The translations under genes were made by a program, and so were the position numbers. Positions 1-9,575 of a stretch of 64,000 nucleotides of DNA are shown one piece after another. The notes under the pieces are model-generated. The model ran no database searches. It worked only from the letters and a program-made list of their open reading frames with translations, and had not been told where the DNA came from. Position 1 is the first letter of the stretch. Every line of letters starts with the position of its first letter. Where the stretch lies: contig NZ_NRSD01000017.1 in assembly GCF_016583985.1 (NCBI RefSeq), positions 36,424 through 100,423 of the forward strand, read 5' to 3'. The stretch comes from Thiocapsa imhoffii. GTDB lineage: Bacteria; Pseudomonadota; Gammaproteobacteria; Chromatiales; Chromatiaceae.

Positions 1-1128
1 GGTGACGACTTGCTCGGCACCGCTGCGTAAGGCCGCGTAGGAGGCGGCAAGCAGGATGGCGTTTTGGATGTCGCCACCCGCGGCTCCATCCGAGTCGCGG
101 GCGAGGAGGTCGAAGTCGACGTCCGCGGCCAATGGCAATTGCGAGGGTACATGACAGCGCCAAATGGCGGCACGCTGCGGGGCGGCCGGCAGCTTGAATT
201 GGATGTGGGCGAGCATCCGGCGCAGAAAGGCATTGTCGTAATTGCGCACCAGGTTGGACGCGAAGATGACGGTGCCCTCGAAGTTGTCCAGTTCGATGAG
301 GGTGGTGCTGCGGGCGACATTGATGCTGTTGTCGGCCGATTGCGAGATCTCGACCAAGCGTTTGCCGAGGATCGAGTCGGCCTCGTCAAAGAAGAGCAGG
401 GCGCCGGTCTCGCGCGCCTTGGCGAACGCGGCCTTGATGTTTTTCGGCGTCTCACCGACGTATTTCGACTCCAGTTCGGCATAGCTGATGCGCAGGATCT
501 TCTTCGCCAGCAGATCGGCGATCGCGTCGGCGGCGAGGGTCTTGCCGGTGCCCGGGGGGCCGTAGAAGTTCAAGGCAACCCGTCGTCCGGTGCGGGCCAC
601 CGCGGACAGGCCCCAGGTGGAGTAGATCAAGTCCTGTGACACCATCACATTCGTCGCCTCGCGAATCCGTTCGAGCGTGTCCTGGTCAAGAATGAGTTGC
701 GACAAGGTGTGACGTGGCTCGACCGGTTCGATGCCCTCGAGTCGGGACGTGTCGGCGTCGTCCGGCTCCTCGGGCGATCTGGTGTCCGCGCTCGCTCCCT
801 GATGCTGCGTGATGTCCGAGCTGGCGACACGCTCGAGGCTGGTGCGTGCTGGATTGAAGTCCACCCGAACCCGTGGCTTGTTCAGCAGCCCGGGAAAGCG
901 CGAACGATCGAGGAGTTGCGCGAGCCCTTTGAGGAAGGCCGTTGATGCGGCGGCCTCCACCTCCACCGAGGTGTCCTGTCCTTGCTCGAGGCAACGTGGA
1001 CAATAGAACAAGGGCGCGCCGACGACCTCGATATAAAAGTGTCCGAGATTGCTCTTCTTGCCATGGTGTGAGAGGACCAGTTCACAGGCGTGGATCGGAC
1101 AGGTCGGCGTCTTGCGCAGGAGCGACAT
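1..1128 (-). CDS. AAA+ ATPase with N-terminal zinc-ribbon-like segment (partial, C-terminus outside window)
   Basis: The first 376 residues are inside the window; the frame is still open at base 1. Residues 1-50 carry Cys10, Cys15, Cys43 and Cys46 (C-x4-C...C-x2-C), which looks like a zinc ribbon. A variable linker follows. The AAA+ core starts near residue 150, with Walker A GPPGTGKT at 190-197 and Walker B ending in FFDEADS. A SpoVK/FtsH-like single AAA module is implied. The ATG at 1126-1128 is chosen because it precedes the Cys pair. No partner gene can be assigned: the next gene on the same strand is a permease 112 bases upstream. The family is certain; the substrate is unknown. Such proteins usually remodel or unfold a partner protein using ATP. 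Confidence 0.85.
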   Translation of the reverse strand, partial: MSLLRKTPTCPIHACELVLSHHGKKSNLGHFYIEVVGAPLFYCPRCLEQGQDTSVEVEAAASTAFLKGLAQLLDRSRFPGLLNKPRVRVDFNPARTSLERVASSDITQHQGASADTRSPEEPDDADTSRLEGIEPVEPRHTLSQLILDQDTLERIREATNVMVSQDLIYSTWGLSAVARTGRRVALNFYGPPGTGKTLAADAIADLLAKKILRISYAELESKYVGETPKNIKAAFAKARETGALLFFDEADSILGKRLVEISQSADNSINVARSTTLIELDNFEGTVIFASNLVRNYDNAFLRRMLAHIQFKLPAAPQRAAIWRCHVPSQLPLAADVDFDLLARDSDGAAGGDIQNAILLAASYAALRSGAEQVVT

Positions 1129-1240
1129 GGCGGGGAATTCCTTGCAGGCTAGACTCCGTGCATGCCGCGCACCTTGCGCCACCAGCGGTGGCGTTCGATC
1201 GCGCGTGCGTGCAAGCGGCCCGTTGCTCGGGTCATGAGGG

Positions 1241-3199
1241 TCAAAACAGGAGGTTCAGCATGCCGAGGGCGACCACCAAGAATAGCACCGTCATGATGCC
1301 GCCAGCCCGCATGAAGTCCACCACGCGATAGTTGCCCGGCCCCATCAGCAGGGCGTTCACTTGATGGGTTGGGATCAGGAAGGAGTTCGAGGTCGCGATG
1401 GCGACGGTGAGCGCAAACACCGCCGGGTTGGCGCCGACGCCAAGCGCCATGTTCACCGCGAGCGGGACCAAGAGGACGGTCGCACCGACATTGGACATGA
1501 CCAGGGTGAAGAGGGTGGCGAGGACAGCCAGTGCGGACTGTACGACCCAGATTGGCACCTCGCCCAGCACGCTCAGCGTCTGTTGCGCAATCCAGGCGGC
1601 GGTGCCGCTGGACTCGACGGCGAGACCCAACGGGATGAGCGAGGCCAGCAGGAAGACGGTTTTCCAACTGACCGCCTGATAGGCTTCGTCGATCGAGAGC
1701 ACGCGGGCCAGGATCATTCCTAGGGCGCCGGTCAGCAGGGCGATCGAGAGGCGTAGATCGGTGAAGAGCACCAGGGCCAGGGCAATGAGGAAGAAGATCA
1801 GGGCGGCGGGAACCTTATGCGGGCGCAACTCTTCGTGCGGGTACTCGGTCGTGACGACGACAAAGTTGCGGTCCTTGCTGATGCGATGAAGATCGGCCCA
1901 GGTGGTATGCACCACGAGCGCATCACCGGCCTGCAATGGGGTATTGCGCACGCCACCGGTGGTGAAGGTGATGTGGGTCTCGCCACGATTGATGGCCAGC
2001 AGCGAGAGGCCATAGGTTTTGCGCATCCAGACATCGCGGGCGGTCTTGCCGATGAGGTTGGAACCCGGTGGGATGACGATCTCCGCGATCCCTGCTTTAG
2101 CGCTGGACATGGCCTCGGAGAAGAGATCGAGTTCGGGCTTCGCCGTGATGTCATTGGCCGCGAAGAAGCGTTCGAGTGCAGCGCGGGCGCCGAGGATGCC
2201 GAGCGTGGTGCCGGGCGCGATCCCAACGGAGCGATCGACGCCGTCGGCCCCCATGCGCAGCCCATCGCCCTTCTCGAAGGCCACCACGCGCACTCTCCAG
2301 GTTTGCTCCAACTCATCCACGCGCATGCCGACGAGCGCGCTGTGTGGCTCGACCCGGGCCTCGCGGATCGCGAACGAACTGAGTCCATAGGTCTCGGCGA
2401 AGTATTGGCTGGCGTCGCTGCCCGTGAGTTTGTCGTTGCCGCGCGCTGGCAGGACGAAACGCCCCGCGATCACGAAGTAGAGAATGCCCGTCAGCAGCAG
2501 GGCCGTCCCGATCGGGGTCACGTCGAAGAGGTTGAAGAGTTCCATCGGCGCCGTGCCGGCGGGCAGGGCCTGGTTCGAGGTTTGGATGAGGTCGTTCAAC
2601 AGGATCAAGGGACTTGATCCGACCATGGTAATGGTTCCGCCGAGGATGGCGCAGAAGCCCATGGGCATCAGAAGGCGCGACATCGGCAGACCGGTGCGCG
2701 CGGAGATGCGACTGACGACCGGGAGGAACAGGGCGGCGGCCCCAACGTTCTGCATGAAGCTCGAAATCACCCCAACGGTTCCAGAGATCAAGGGGATGAC
2801 GCGTTTCTCGGTGGTTCCACCCAGGCGCATGATGAAAACAGCGACCTTCGACATGATGCCGGTCTTATCCAGGCCCGCGCCGATGATCATCACCGCGATG
2901 ATGGAGATCACGGCATTACTCGCGAAACCGTCGAAGAGGTGTTCGATCGGGACCAGGGCCGTCTCGAGCCCCATCCAGGGGGTGACGAGACTGGAGAGTC
3001 CGAGCAGGACCATGATGCTGATGGCCGCGACATCGACCGACACGATCTCGAACGCAAACAGATAGATGGTGAGCAGCAGAAAGCCCATGACCCAGGCGAT
3101 CTCGACCGAGGGCACGATCAAGGCGAGCGCGATGCCGCAGAGCGTGAAGAAGACGGCGGCGAGAACCGGTGTCAACAAGGAGCGCGCGGCGGGAGGCAT
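1241..3199 (-). CDS. SLC13/DASS-type permease with two RCK_C (TrkA-C) domains
   Basis: This 652-residue inner-membrane protein has hydrophobic helices over about residues 10-250 and again over about 460-650. Between them lies a soluble stretch (about 270-450) that looks like two TrkA_C/RCK_C domains. This layout is typical of bacterial SLC13 family permeases (divalent anion:Na+ symporters, sometimes annotated as sulfate or citrate permeases). The repeated helical halves contain small polar loops such as MSNVGATVLLVPLA and MQNVGAAALFLPVV, which match the family's SNT/QNV-type substrate and sodium sites. The substrate cannot be read from sequence; sulfate, dicarboxylates or tellurite/arsenite-type anions are all possible. 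It stands alone between the AAA+ gene and the divergent protease gene. Confidence 0.88.
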   Translation of the reverse strand: MPPAARSLLTPVLAAVFFTLCGIALALIVPSVEIAWVMGFLLLTIYLFAFEIVSVDVAAISIMVLLGLSSLVTPWMGLETALVPIEHLFDGFASNAVISIIAVMIIGAGLDKTGIMSKVAVFIMRLGGTTEKRVIPLISGTVGVISSFMQNVGAAALFLPVVSRISARTGLPMSRLLMPMGFCAILGGTITMVGSSPLILLNDLIQTSNQALPAGTAPMELFNLFDVTPIGTALLLTGILYFVIAGRFVLPARGNDKLTGSDASQYFAETYGLSSFAIREARVEPHSALVGMRVDELEQTWRVRVVAFEKGDGLRMGADGVDRSVGIAPGTTLGILGARAALERFFAANDITAKPELDLFSEAMSSAKAGIAEIVIPPGSNLIGKTARDVWMRKTYGLSLLAINRGETHITFTTGGVRNTPLQAGDALVVHTTWADLHRISKDRNFVVVTTEYPHEELRPHKVPAALIFFLIALALVLFTDLRLSIALLTGALGMILARVLSIDEAYQAVSWKTVFLLASLIPLGLAVESSGTAAWIAQQTLSVLGEVPIWVVQSALAVLATLFTLVMSNVGATVLLVPLAVNMALGVGANPAVFALTVAIATSNSFLIPTHQVNALLMGPGNYRVVDFMRAGGIMTVLFLVVALGMLNLLF

Positions 3200-3456
3200 G
3201 TGCGGTGTCCTCTAGGGTCTCTGCGATGTGGCGCGGGGAGCAGGTCTGGCGACTGTGCCCGCATCAGGTTGACCAGACATGATACTGAAATGAACCGTTT
3301 TGGTCCTTCCGTTTGTGCGGCCGCCGATGCGCCCGGTGCTGGCGAGCCGCGGAGGCCGCGCCTGATGTGATAGCCCTGAGCGTGCCACGCTGCTAGTCTT
3401 CTGGTTCGAATGGCGAAGACCTCATTGCCCTCAACCGGGAGCGGAGCCCTACATCC

Positions 3457-4245
3457 ATGATCGATTCGACTCAGCGGCTGGTGAGGCACAGGCGTCAGAT
3501 CACAATCTGCGCCGGCGCGGCCTGGGTCGCGACCGTCTCGGCGACGTCACAGGTCGAGGTGAGCGCGGAGCTGGAACTCTTGATGTCGCAGTTCGGTTTC
3601 GAGGTCCAGGGCATGGAACAGACCGAGGCGATGTGGGCACGCATCGAAGGTTCTGATTTGGTGACGCGCTTGCGCGTGCTGCTCGATGAGTTTGATCATG
3701 TCATCGTGCAGGACGGTGCGGGCGGAGTCGATCGCGTGATCATTCTTGGTGAAAAAGTCGCGGTGGTCGCACCACCCATGGTGGCCGAGACGCCGGGCTT
3801 CGACCTGCCCGATGATGATGTGCTTGATCAGGTCACCGGTGAGTTGGGTGATGCCATCATCTTGCAAACGCAACGCCAAGGTCACTCCCATCTCGTGAGC
3901 CTGATCTTGGAGGGCAACAACGGTCAGCGGATCCCACAGACCCTGTTGATCGATACCGGTTCCGACCATGTCGTCCTGCCGAATTCTTTGATTGCGAGTT
4001 TGGGGCTGTCACCGAATGATCTCAGACCACAAACCGTACAGACTGCCAACGGAACAGTGGATGCCCGTATCGGAACCTTGCAGGGGTTGTTCCTCGATTC
4101 GAACAACCGGGTCGAAGGGGTTTCGGTTGCCTTCATCGATGACACGCGACTCGGCGGGAACGCGCTGTTGGGGATGAGCTTACTGGGGCGGTTCTTGGTC
4201 ACGATCGACGACGAAAAGAGTCAGGTGACCCTTGCATCACCCTGA
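3457..4245 (+). CDS. Retropepsin-like aspartic protease, probably exported
   Basis: The 262-residue protein has a C-terminal half (about 145-262) matching clan AA single-domain aspartic proteases: the active-site motif LIDTGSDHVVLP near residue 165, then a hydrophobic-hydrophobic-Gly segment ALLGMSLLGRF near 240. One DTG per chain means an active enzyme would be a homodimer, as in retroviral proteases. The N-terminus has a short hydrophobic stretch (about 17-31) after several Arg residues, consistent with a signal peptide or anchor. Residues 40-140 match nothing I recognise. It is 62 bases upstream of the cardiolipin synthase gene on the same strand, so the two may be cotranscribed. The biological substrate is unknown. 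Confidence 0.8.
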   Translation: MIDSTQRLVRHRRQITICAGAAWVATVSATSQVEVSAELELLMSQFGFEVQGMEQTEAMWARIEGSDLVTRLRVLLDEFDHVIVQDGAGGVDRVIILGEKVAVVAPPMVAETPGFDLPDDDVLDQVTGELGDAIILQTQRQGHSHLVSLILEGNNGQRIPQTLLIDTGSDHVVLPNSLIASLGLSPNDLRPQTVQTANGTVDARIGTLQGLFLDSNNRVEGVSVAFIDDTRLGGNALLGMSLLGRFLVTIDDEKSQVTLASP

Positions 4246-4307
4246 GCGCGACCGGAGCGAGGGATGGAGACGGGGTCTGGGGTTGGATAGGGGCGCGCCG
4301 GTTCGCA

Positions 4308-5771
4308 ATGACTGACGCAATGCAGGTTGTGGCGATCGATACGAACCTCTTGTTCACCTTGATCTTCGGTGTGGAACTGGTCGCGCAGGCGGTGACGGTC
4401 GGACATCTGCTCTTGAGCCGGCGCGACGTGCCCTCGACCGTCGGCTGGGCCGGGTTGGTGCTATTGGCGCCCTTGGTTGGGATGGCCCTCTATTGGCTGT
4501 TCGGCATCAATCGCATCACCCGCAAGGCGCATCGACTCCGGCCCGAAACCTCCGAGGCCAGCGAGCGGTCCGAACTTGCCGACGAGCGCAGAGCGCACGG
4601 TCTCTTGCAGCGAGACTTTCCCGACCTGGTGCGTCTGGGCCATCTTGGCGATGCCCTGGTCGGTCTGCCCTTGGTCGCTGGGAATCGGGTCGCGCCCTTG
4701 ATCGATGGCGATCAGGCGTATCCCAGGATGTTGGAGGCGATCGAGGACGCGAGGGTCAGCGTCGGCCTTTCGACCTATATCTTCGACAACGACGCGGCCG
4801 GTGTGCTGTTCGTGGATGCCCTGGAGCGCGCGCACCGCCGTGGTGTCGCCGTGCGGGTCTTGATCGATGGCGTTGGACAGCGTTACAGCCGGCCACCGAT
4901 GCCACGGCTCTTGAGACGGCGCGGCATTCCCAGTGCCGTGTTCCTGGCGTCGGTGTTGCCGATTCGCAGCCAATATCTGAATCTCAGGAATCATCGCAAG
5001 ATTCTCGTCGTGGATGGCCGCGTTGGCTTGACCGGTGGGCTGAACATCCGGGCAGGTTGTCTCTTGCACACGCATCCTCGCCACCCGATCCAGGATCTGC
5101 ATCTGTGCGTCGAGGGTCCTGTGGTGCGCTTTCTGGTCGAGGCTTTTGCCTTGGATTGGACCTTTACGACGGGGGAGCGACTCGGCGGGACTGACTGGTA
5201 TCCGGTTCTCGACGAATGTGGGACGACGCTCGCGCGCGGTGTTCCAGATGGCCCAGATGAGGATTTCGATATCATTCGTCGGATGATCCTGGGCGCACTG
5301 ACCACGGCGCGTCAGTGCGTGCGGATCGTCTCTCCCTACTTTCTGCCGGATCAAACCCTGATCACGGCGCTGAACGTGACCGCGCTGCGGGGTGTCGACG
5401 TCCAAATCCTGATCCCCGAGCGGAATAATCTCAGGCTCGTGCAATGGGCGGCGCAGGCGCAGGTCGAGCAATTGCTCGAGTCGCATTGTCGGATCTGGTT
5501 GTCGCCGCCACCCTTTGATCACACCAAGCTGATGCTGGTCGATGATGCCTGGGTCTTCATGGGATCAGCCAATTGGGATCCGCGCAGTTTGCGGCTCAAT
5601 TTCGAATACAACATCGAGTGCTATGACCGTGTGCTGGCGCATCGGCTGCACGCACTCGTCGACGATAAGATCGCCCGTGGGCGGGAACTCCTCGCTTCCA
5701 CGCTGGCCGGGCGCTCGATCCCGATCCGTCTGCGTGACGGTCTGGCCCGGCTGTCATCGCCCTATCTGTGA
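4308..5771 (+). CDS. cls: Cardiolipin synthase (phospholipase D family)
   Basis: This 487-residue enzyme condenses two phosphatidylglycerol molecules into cardiolipin and glycerol at the inner membrane. Two N-terminal helices (about 10-30 and 45-66) anchor it. Two HKD motifs follow: H229-x-K-x4-D236, with Gly-Gly a few residues later, and H405-x-K407-x4-D412 followed by GSANWD. Length and order match bacterial ClsA. The ATG at 4308 places the first helix near the start, as expected; a second ATG four codons in is the alternative. It faces the SHOCT gene convergently, with a hairpin between them. Assignment to the Cls family is firm; the ClsA versus ClsB/C subtype rests on the N-terminal helices. 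Confidence 0.93.
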   Translation: MTDAMQVVAIDTNLLFTLIFGVELVAQAVTVGHLLLSRRDVPSTVGWAGLVLLAPLVGMALYWLFGINRITRKAHRLRPETSEASERSELADERRAHGLLQRDFPDLVRLGHLGDALVGLPLVAGNRVAPLIDGDQAYPRMLEAIEDARVSVGLSTYIFDNDAAGVLFVDALERAHRRGVAVRVLIDGVGQRYSRPPMPRLLRRRGIPSAVFLASVLPIRSQYLNLRNHRKILVVDGRVGLTGGLNIRAGCLLHTHPRHPIQDLHLCVEGPVVRFLVEAFALDWTFTTGERLGGTDWYPVLDECGTTLARGVPDGPDEDFDIIRRMILGALTTARQCVRIVSPYFLPDQTLITALNVTALRGVDVQILIPERNNLRLVQWAAQAQVEQLLESHCRIWLSPPPFDHTKLMLVDDAWVFMGSANWDPRSLRLNFEYNIECYDRVLAHRLHALVDDKIARGRELLASTLAGRSIPIRLRDGLARLSSPYL

Positions 5772-5842
5772 GCGGCGGGCACCATCGCAAGGCCGTGTGG
5801 CCAAGCGGGGGTCCGTTGGTGTCGCGCCGCTTCGGGACACCC

Positions 5843-5874
5843 CCATCGGGTGTGTCTGGGGCGTTGCCCGATGG
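5843..5874. other. Hairpin between convergent cls and SHOCT genes
   Basis: A perfect 8-base inverted repeat (CCATCGGG at 5843-5850, CCCGATGG at 5867-5874) lies in the 125-base gap between two convergent stop codons. A second, overlapping arm pair (GACACCC / GGGTGTGTC) could compete with it. There is no T-run on either strand, so it is at best an RNA 3'-end structure and not a classic intrinsic terminator. Confidence 0.35.
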
Positions 5875-5896
5875 CACCGCCCCAGGCGCCGCGCGA

Positions 5897-6715
5897 CTAG
5901 AGGCGGGCGAGCAGTTCGCGTTTCTTTTCAGCGAACTCATCCTCGGTCAGCACGCCCTTCGCCTTGAGGTCGGCGAGCCGTTCGATCGCGGCAAAGACAT
6001 CGCCTCGGTCGGGGTGACTCGGCGGCGGATTCGCCCACTGTGCCGTGGATGCGGGCTCCGGTGCGGGCGTGGTGACGGGTTGCCCTTGGCGCATGACCAC
6101 CGGCAGGCGGGTGAGATCGACCGTCCCGAATTGACTGGAAAAGGTGATCGAACCGCCTGGACCTTGCTGTTGGGAAAAGCCGCCGATCTGGTGATCCTCT
6201 GTGTCGTAGACCCAGACATTGCCGCCGGTATCGACTGCCAGGCGGCGCGCATGGGCGAAATAGGCGTATTTCACCGAATCTTGACTGCCGGTTGCGCTGG
6301 GTTGACCCAGTTCTGCCGGCCACCAATGATCCTCCGGATCGGGGGTGAAGAGATCCGAACCGGCGCCGCCGAACCCGCCGCTGCGTTGCCGTTGCGTCGT
6401 GGCACCACCCTGGCTCTGCGATTGGAAGCTCCCGCTTTGCAGCAGCCCGGGTTGATTGACCAGCAGTGTGGACAACTCCTCGCATAGGCCCTGGACTCGG
6501 GCATTCAGGGAGTGGTTGAACATGTCGCCCAGCATCAACATCCCACCCCGCATCCATTGTCCGGAGCCGCCGAATTCGGGGTGGTTGAACTGGGCCATCG
6601 AACCGTTGCCGTTGTATACAGCGAACAGCATGTGGGTGACGGCGTCGGGACGAAAGCCGTGGCGATTGGCGATATCATCGACGATCTGTTGACCAAAGGG
6701 CGTCAGGTCTTGCAT
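5897..6715 (-). CDS. SHOCT-domain protein of unknown function
   Basis: The 272-residue protein ends in a SHOCT module (about 240-272), with the pattern IERLADLKAKGVLTEDEF followed by a basic helix. This short C-terminal oligomerisation domain is widespread in bacteria. The N-terminal 75 residues are compact and begin with a predicted helix (QQIVDDIANRHGF). The middle is rich in Gly, Ser and Gln (about 105-130), then a segment containing HWWPAELG and a beta-rich stretch. There is no signal peptide and no membrane helix. Similar-looking soluble SHOCT proteins are common and uncharacterised. It is monocistronic as far as can be seen, convergent with cls. Confidence 0.75.
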   Translation of the reverse strand: MQDLTPFGQQIVDDIANRHGFRPDAVTHMLFAVYNGNGSMAQFNHPEFGGSGQWMRGGMLMLGDMFNHSLNARVQGLCEELSTLLVNQPGLLQSGSFQSQSQGGATTQRQRSGGFGGAGSDLFTPDPEDHWWPAELGQPSATGSQDSVKYAYFAHARRLAVDTGGNVWVYDTEDHQIGGFSQQQGPGGSITFSSQFGTVDLTRLPVVMRQGQPVTTPAPEPASTAQWANPPPSHPDRGDVFAAIERLADLKAKGVLTEDEFAEKKRELLARL

Positions 6716-6929
6716 GGTGTCGGCTCCAGATTGTTAGCCTGTCCGTGATCGGACTGGTACGGCCATGCGGATCGAGATGAGGCATGACGGTTGGGTTGAA
6801 GGCCCCGGAACGAGGACTCCGGGACGAGGACATCGCTCAGTGGCCTGGTGCGCGACGGGATCGGGTGCGAGCGCCGAGTGGCTCACAGTGCCGGCCGTGC
6901 GCCTGGCGATCCCGAGCATGGCCGTGCGA

Positions 6930-7976
6930 TTAGATGATGACGGTGGCGTCCTCTTCATCGTCCGGATCGAGCGCGTCGCGGTACTGCTCGACGAGCGCCG
7001 CCGCGGCCTCGGGTTGGCCGAAACAGGCGATATGATACAAGGCCTCGCCCTCGGTGATCAGCGGGAGATTGGTCCGGCCAATGACGACCCCGCTCACCGG
7101 CGACTGAATCCGTTCGTCCACCGGGCGGAAGGGGTCGGTGATAATCCCGAGGGTATCGCCCTTGTTCACCTGTGCCCCGAGCGGAGTGAGAGAGAGCAGG
7201 ATGCCACTCTGCTGGGCGCGGATCCAGACGCTGGAGCGGGCAACCACTGGGTCATTCTGCATCGCGCGGCGTGGGCTGGAAGCACGGATCATGCCCAAGT
7301 GGCGCATCACACCGAGGATTCCACGCAGACCCGCGCGCACCGCGAACTCATCGAAACGCAATGCCTCTCCAGCTTCATAGAGCAGCAGGGGGATCGCGCG
7401 CGCGGCGGCCTCGGCGCGCAGCGAACCGGGCCGGACCTCGGCATCGAGGATCACGGGTGCCCCGAAGGCCTTGGCCAGATCGGGGATCGTTTCGCAGGCA
7501 CTCAAGGTGGCGCGGATCTGCGGCAGATTCTCGCGGTGAATCGCCCCCGTGTGCAGATCGATCCCGTGCGTCGAACCCTCGACCACCTCGGTCATGAGCG
7601 TGGCGGCGAGACGCGCGGCGAGCGAGCCCTTGCCCGAACCGGGGAAACTGCGGTTGAGGTCACGCCGATCAGGAAGATAGCGGGACTGGCGGACGTAGCC
7701 GTAGACATTGACCACCGGAACCGTGAGCAGGGTGCCCCGCATGCGGTTGAGTGACTTTTGCTGGCGCAGCCGCCGCAGGATCTCCACGCCGTTGATCTCG
7801 TCGCCATGGATGGCCGCCGTAATGAACAACCGCGGCCCCGGCTGGCGTGCGTGGATGACATGGACCGGCATGAACACCGGGGTGGTGGTATAGAGATTCG
7901 CGAGCGGGATATCGATGCGAACGCGGGTGCCCGGTGGCACCTCACGGCCGGCGATCTGGATGGAGTGAGCGGTCAT
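6930..7976 (-). CDS. Succinylglutamate desuccinylase/aspartoacylase family zinc hydrolase
   Basis: The 348-residue protein belongs to the AstE/AspA branch of M14-like metallohydrolases. The zinc motif is visible as AAIHGDEINGVEIL (His and Glu ligands near residue 53), then RDLNRSFPG and a later His in GIDLHTGAI. The C-terminal third (about 240-330) looks like the beta-barrel found in long-form family members. These enzymes cleave N-acyl amino acids. It lies 141 bases downstream of rimK on the same strand; pairing of this family with RimK recurs in proteobacteria, suggesting a role in glutamate-tail or small gamma-glutamyl chemistry. That link is inference. ATG at 7976 was preferred over an in-frame GTG two codons earlier. 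Confidence 0.85.
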   Translation of the reverse strand: MTAHSIQIAGREVPPGTRVRIDIPLANLYTTTPVFMPVHVIHARQPGPRLFITAAIHGDEINGVEILRRLRQQKSLNRMRGTLLTVPVVNVYGYVRQSRYLPDRRDLNRSFPGSGKGSLAARLAATLMTEVVEGSTHGIDLHTGAIHRENLPQIRATLSACETIPDLAKAFGAPVILDAEVRPGSLRAEAAARAIPLLLYEAGEALRFDEFAVRAGLRGILGVMRHLGMIRASSPRRAMQNDPVVARSSVWIRAQQSGILLSLTPLGAQVNKGDTLGIITDPFRPVDERIQSPVSGVVIGRTNLPLITEGEALYHIACFGQPEAAAALVEQYRDALDPDDEEDATVII

Positions 7977-8117
7977 CGACACACGTCTATGGCAAACGAT
8001 CGCCGCATCTTGTCATGAAATCGTCCGCGCGCACAGATCTCGCTCCGGCCTTGCCGCCCGCTGTCGAGGGGGCGCGACGGGGGCCTGGATTGGTGCGGTC
8101 ATCATGGCCGTGAGGGC

Positions 8118-9023
8118 TTAACCCTGACCGCGTGTGCGCGTCTTTCCGAGTGCCGCGTTCTTCTCGATGAAGGCGATCATCTGACCGGCAATGTCCTTGC
8201 CGGTTGCCCGCTCGATTCCCTCGAGGCCGGGCGAGGAGTTGACCTCCATCACCACCGGCCCGTGATTGGAGCGCAGGATGTCGACACCGGCCACGTTCAA
8301 GCCAATGATCTTCGCGGCGCGCACCGCGGTGGAGCGCTCTTCCGGGGTGATGCGAATCAGCGAGGCACTGCCGCCACGGTGGAGATTGGAGCGGAACTCC
8401 CCGGCCTTTGCCTGGCGTTTCATGGCCGCGACGACACGATCGCCAATGACGAAACAGCGGATATCCGCACCGTTGGCTTCGCGAATGTATTCCTGCACCA
8501 GGATATTGACCTTCAGCCCCATGAAGGCCTCGATGACGCTCTCCGCGGCCTGCTGGGTCTCGGCCAACACCACGCCGATGCCTTGCGTTCCCTCCAAGAG
8601 TTTGATGACCAGTGGCGGACCACCCACCATCTTGATGAGATCATCGACATCGTCTGGAGCGTGCGCGAATCCGGTGATGGGCAGGCCAATCCCCTTGCGC
8701 GACAGCAGTTGCAGCGAGCGCAGTTTGTCGCGCGCTCGTGCAATCGCGACGGATTCGTTCAGCGGGTAGACCCCCAACATCTCGAATTGGCGCAGCACGG
8801 CATTGCCATAGAAGGTCACGGAGGCACCGATGCGCGGGATCACGGCATCGAACCCGCGCAACTGGTCGCCACGATAGTGAATGGACGGCGCGTGCGAGGT
8901 GATGTTCATGTAGCAGCGCAGAACGTCGACGACCTTTGCCTCGTGCCCGCGTAAGCGCGTTGCCTCGACGAGTCGCCGGGTCGAGTAGAGGTTCGGGTTG
9001 CGCGAAAGGATGGCAATCTTCAT
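8118..9023 (-). CDS. rimK: RimK, ATP-grasp alpha-L-glutamate ligase
   Basis: This 301-residue ATP-grasp enzyme has the same length as E. coli RimK, which adds glutamates to the C-terminus of ribosomal protein S6 and can make poly-glutamate. The N-terminal domain starts [18 protein letters not shown]. The ATP-grasp core includes [13 protein letters not shown] (Gly-rich loop, about 140), the hinge VQEYI near 175, the basic DIRCFVIG strand, and the metal-binding [15 protein letters not shown] near 260. Its ATG overlaps the lspA stop by four bases (ATGA), so the two are probably translationally coupled. No RimB zinc protease gene is seen beside it; the desuccinylase-like gene follows instead. Confidence 0.93.
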   Translation of the reverse strand: MKIAILSRNPNLYSTRRLVEATRLRGHEAKVVDVLRCYMNITSHAPSIHYRGDQLRGFDAVIPRIGASVTFYGNAVLRQFEMLGVYPLNESVAIARARDKLRSLQLLSRKGIGLPITGFAHAPDDVDDLIKMVGGPPLVIKLLEGTQGIGVVLAETQQAAESVIEAFMGLKVNILVQEYIREANGADIRCFVIGDRVVAAMKRQAKAGEFRSNLHRGGSASLIRITPEERSTAVRAAKIIGLNVAGVDILRSNHGPVVMEVNSSPGLEGIERATGKDIAGQMIAFIEKNAALGKTRTRGQG

Positions 9024-9502
9024 GAGGGTTCCGAGGTCACCAAGGTCACAATCACCAGGATCACCACGCCCACACTGATGGCGCTATCGGCGACATTGAA
9101 CGATGGCCAGGGATTGAACAGCGCCAGCGGGATGATGGGGAGAGAGACCTGGATGAAATCGACAACATGCCCCCAAAGGATGCGGTCGATGAGATTCCCG
9201 AGCGCGCCTCCGATCAACAGGGACAGACCGAGCGCCAAGGCCGCATGGCCCCGGTTCAGTCGCAGCAACCAGACCAATAGGATTAGGGTGACGACCAGCG
9301 CAACGCCGGCCAGGAACCAGCGCTGCCAACCACCGGCATCGGCGAGCACGCTGAAGGCCGCCCCGGTGTTAAACACGAGGGTCAGGTTGAGATTCGGAAT
9401 GAGTTCGACCACCTCGAATGGTCGCAACGTCATCAGCACCCACCACTTGCTCGCCTGATCAAGGAGCAGGATGAGCAGCGAGAGCCAGAGCCAATGTCGC
9501 AT
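9020..9502 (-). CDS. lspA: Lipoprotein signal peptidase II
   Basis: LspA cleaves the signal peptide of diacylglyceryl-modified prolipoproteins in the inner membrane. With the ATG at 9502 the protein is 160 residues, the usual length, and starts [19 protein letters not shown]. Four helices are evident. Both catalytic Asp motifs are present: [10 protein letters not shown] and FNVADSAIS. An alternative start is the ATG at 9583, which overlaps the ileS stop (ATGCCTGA) and would add 27 polar residues; neither site has a strong Shine-Dalgarno sequence, so coupling to ileS leaves this open. The ribF-ileS-lspA order is the classical one; here rimK follows instead of fkpB-ispH. Confidence 0.93.
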   Translation of the reverse strand: MRHWLWLSLLILLLDQASKWWVLMTLRPFEVVELIPNLNLTLVFNTGAAFSVLADAGGWQRWFLAGVALVVTLILLVWLLRLNRGHAALALGLSLLIGGALGNLIDRILWGHVVDFIQVSLPIIPLALFNPWPSFNVADSAISVGVVILVIVTLVTSEPS

Positions 9503-9575
9503 CGCCCCCAGTCCGTGAGGACGCAACGTGGCCCTGGCTTCGAGGCGATCGCCGCCGTTGGTCACGCCCCGTTGG

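Noticed and set aside
4461..5522. Long open frame antisense to cls
   Set aside because: It mirrors the codon pattern of cls in a GC-rich genome, has no family features, and lies wholly inside a firm gene. The same holds for long antisense frames over ileS (10059-11231), ppdK (19666-20610), the RyR gene (21398-22243) and ubiA (35439-36542).
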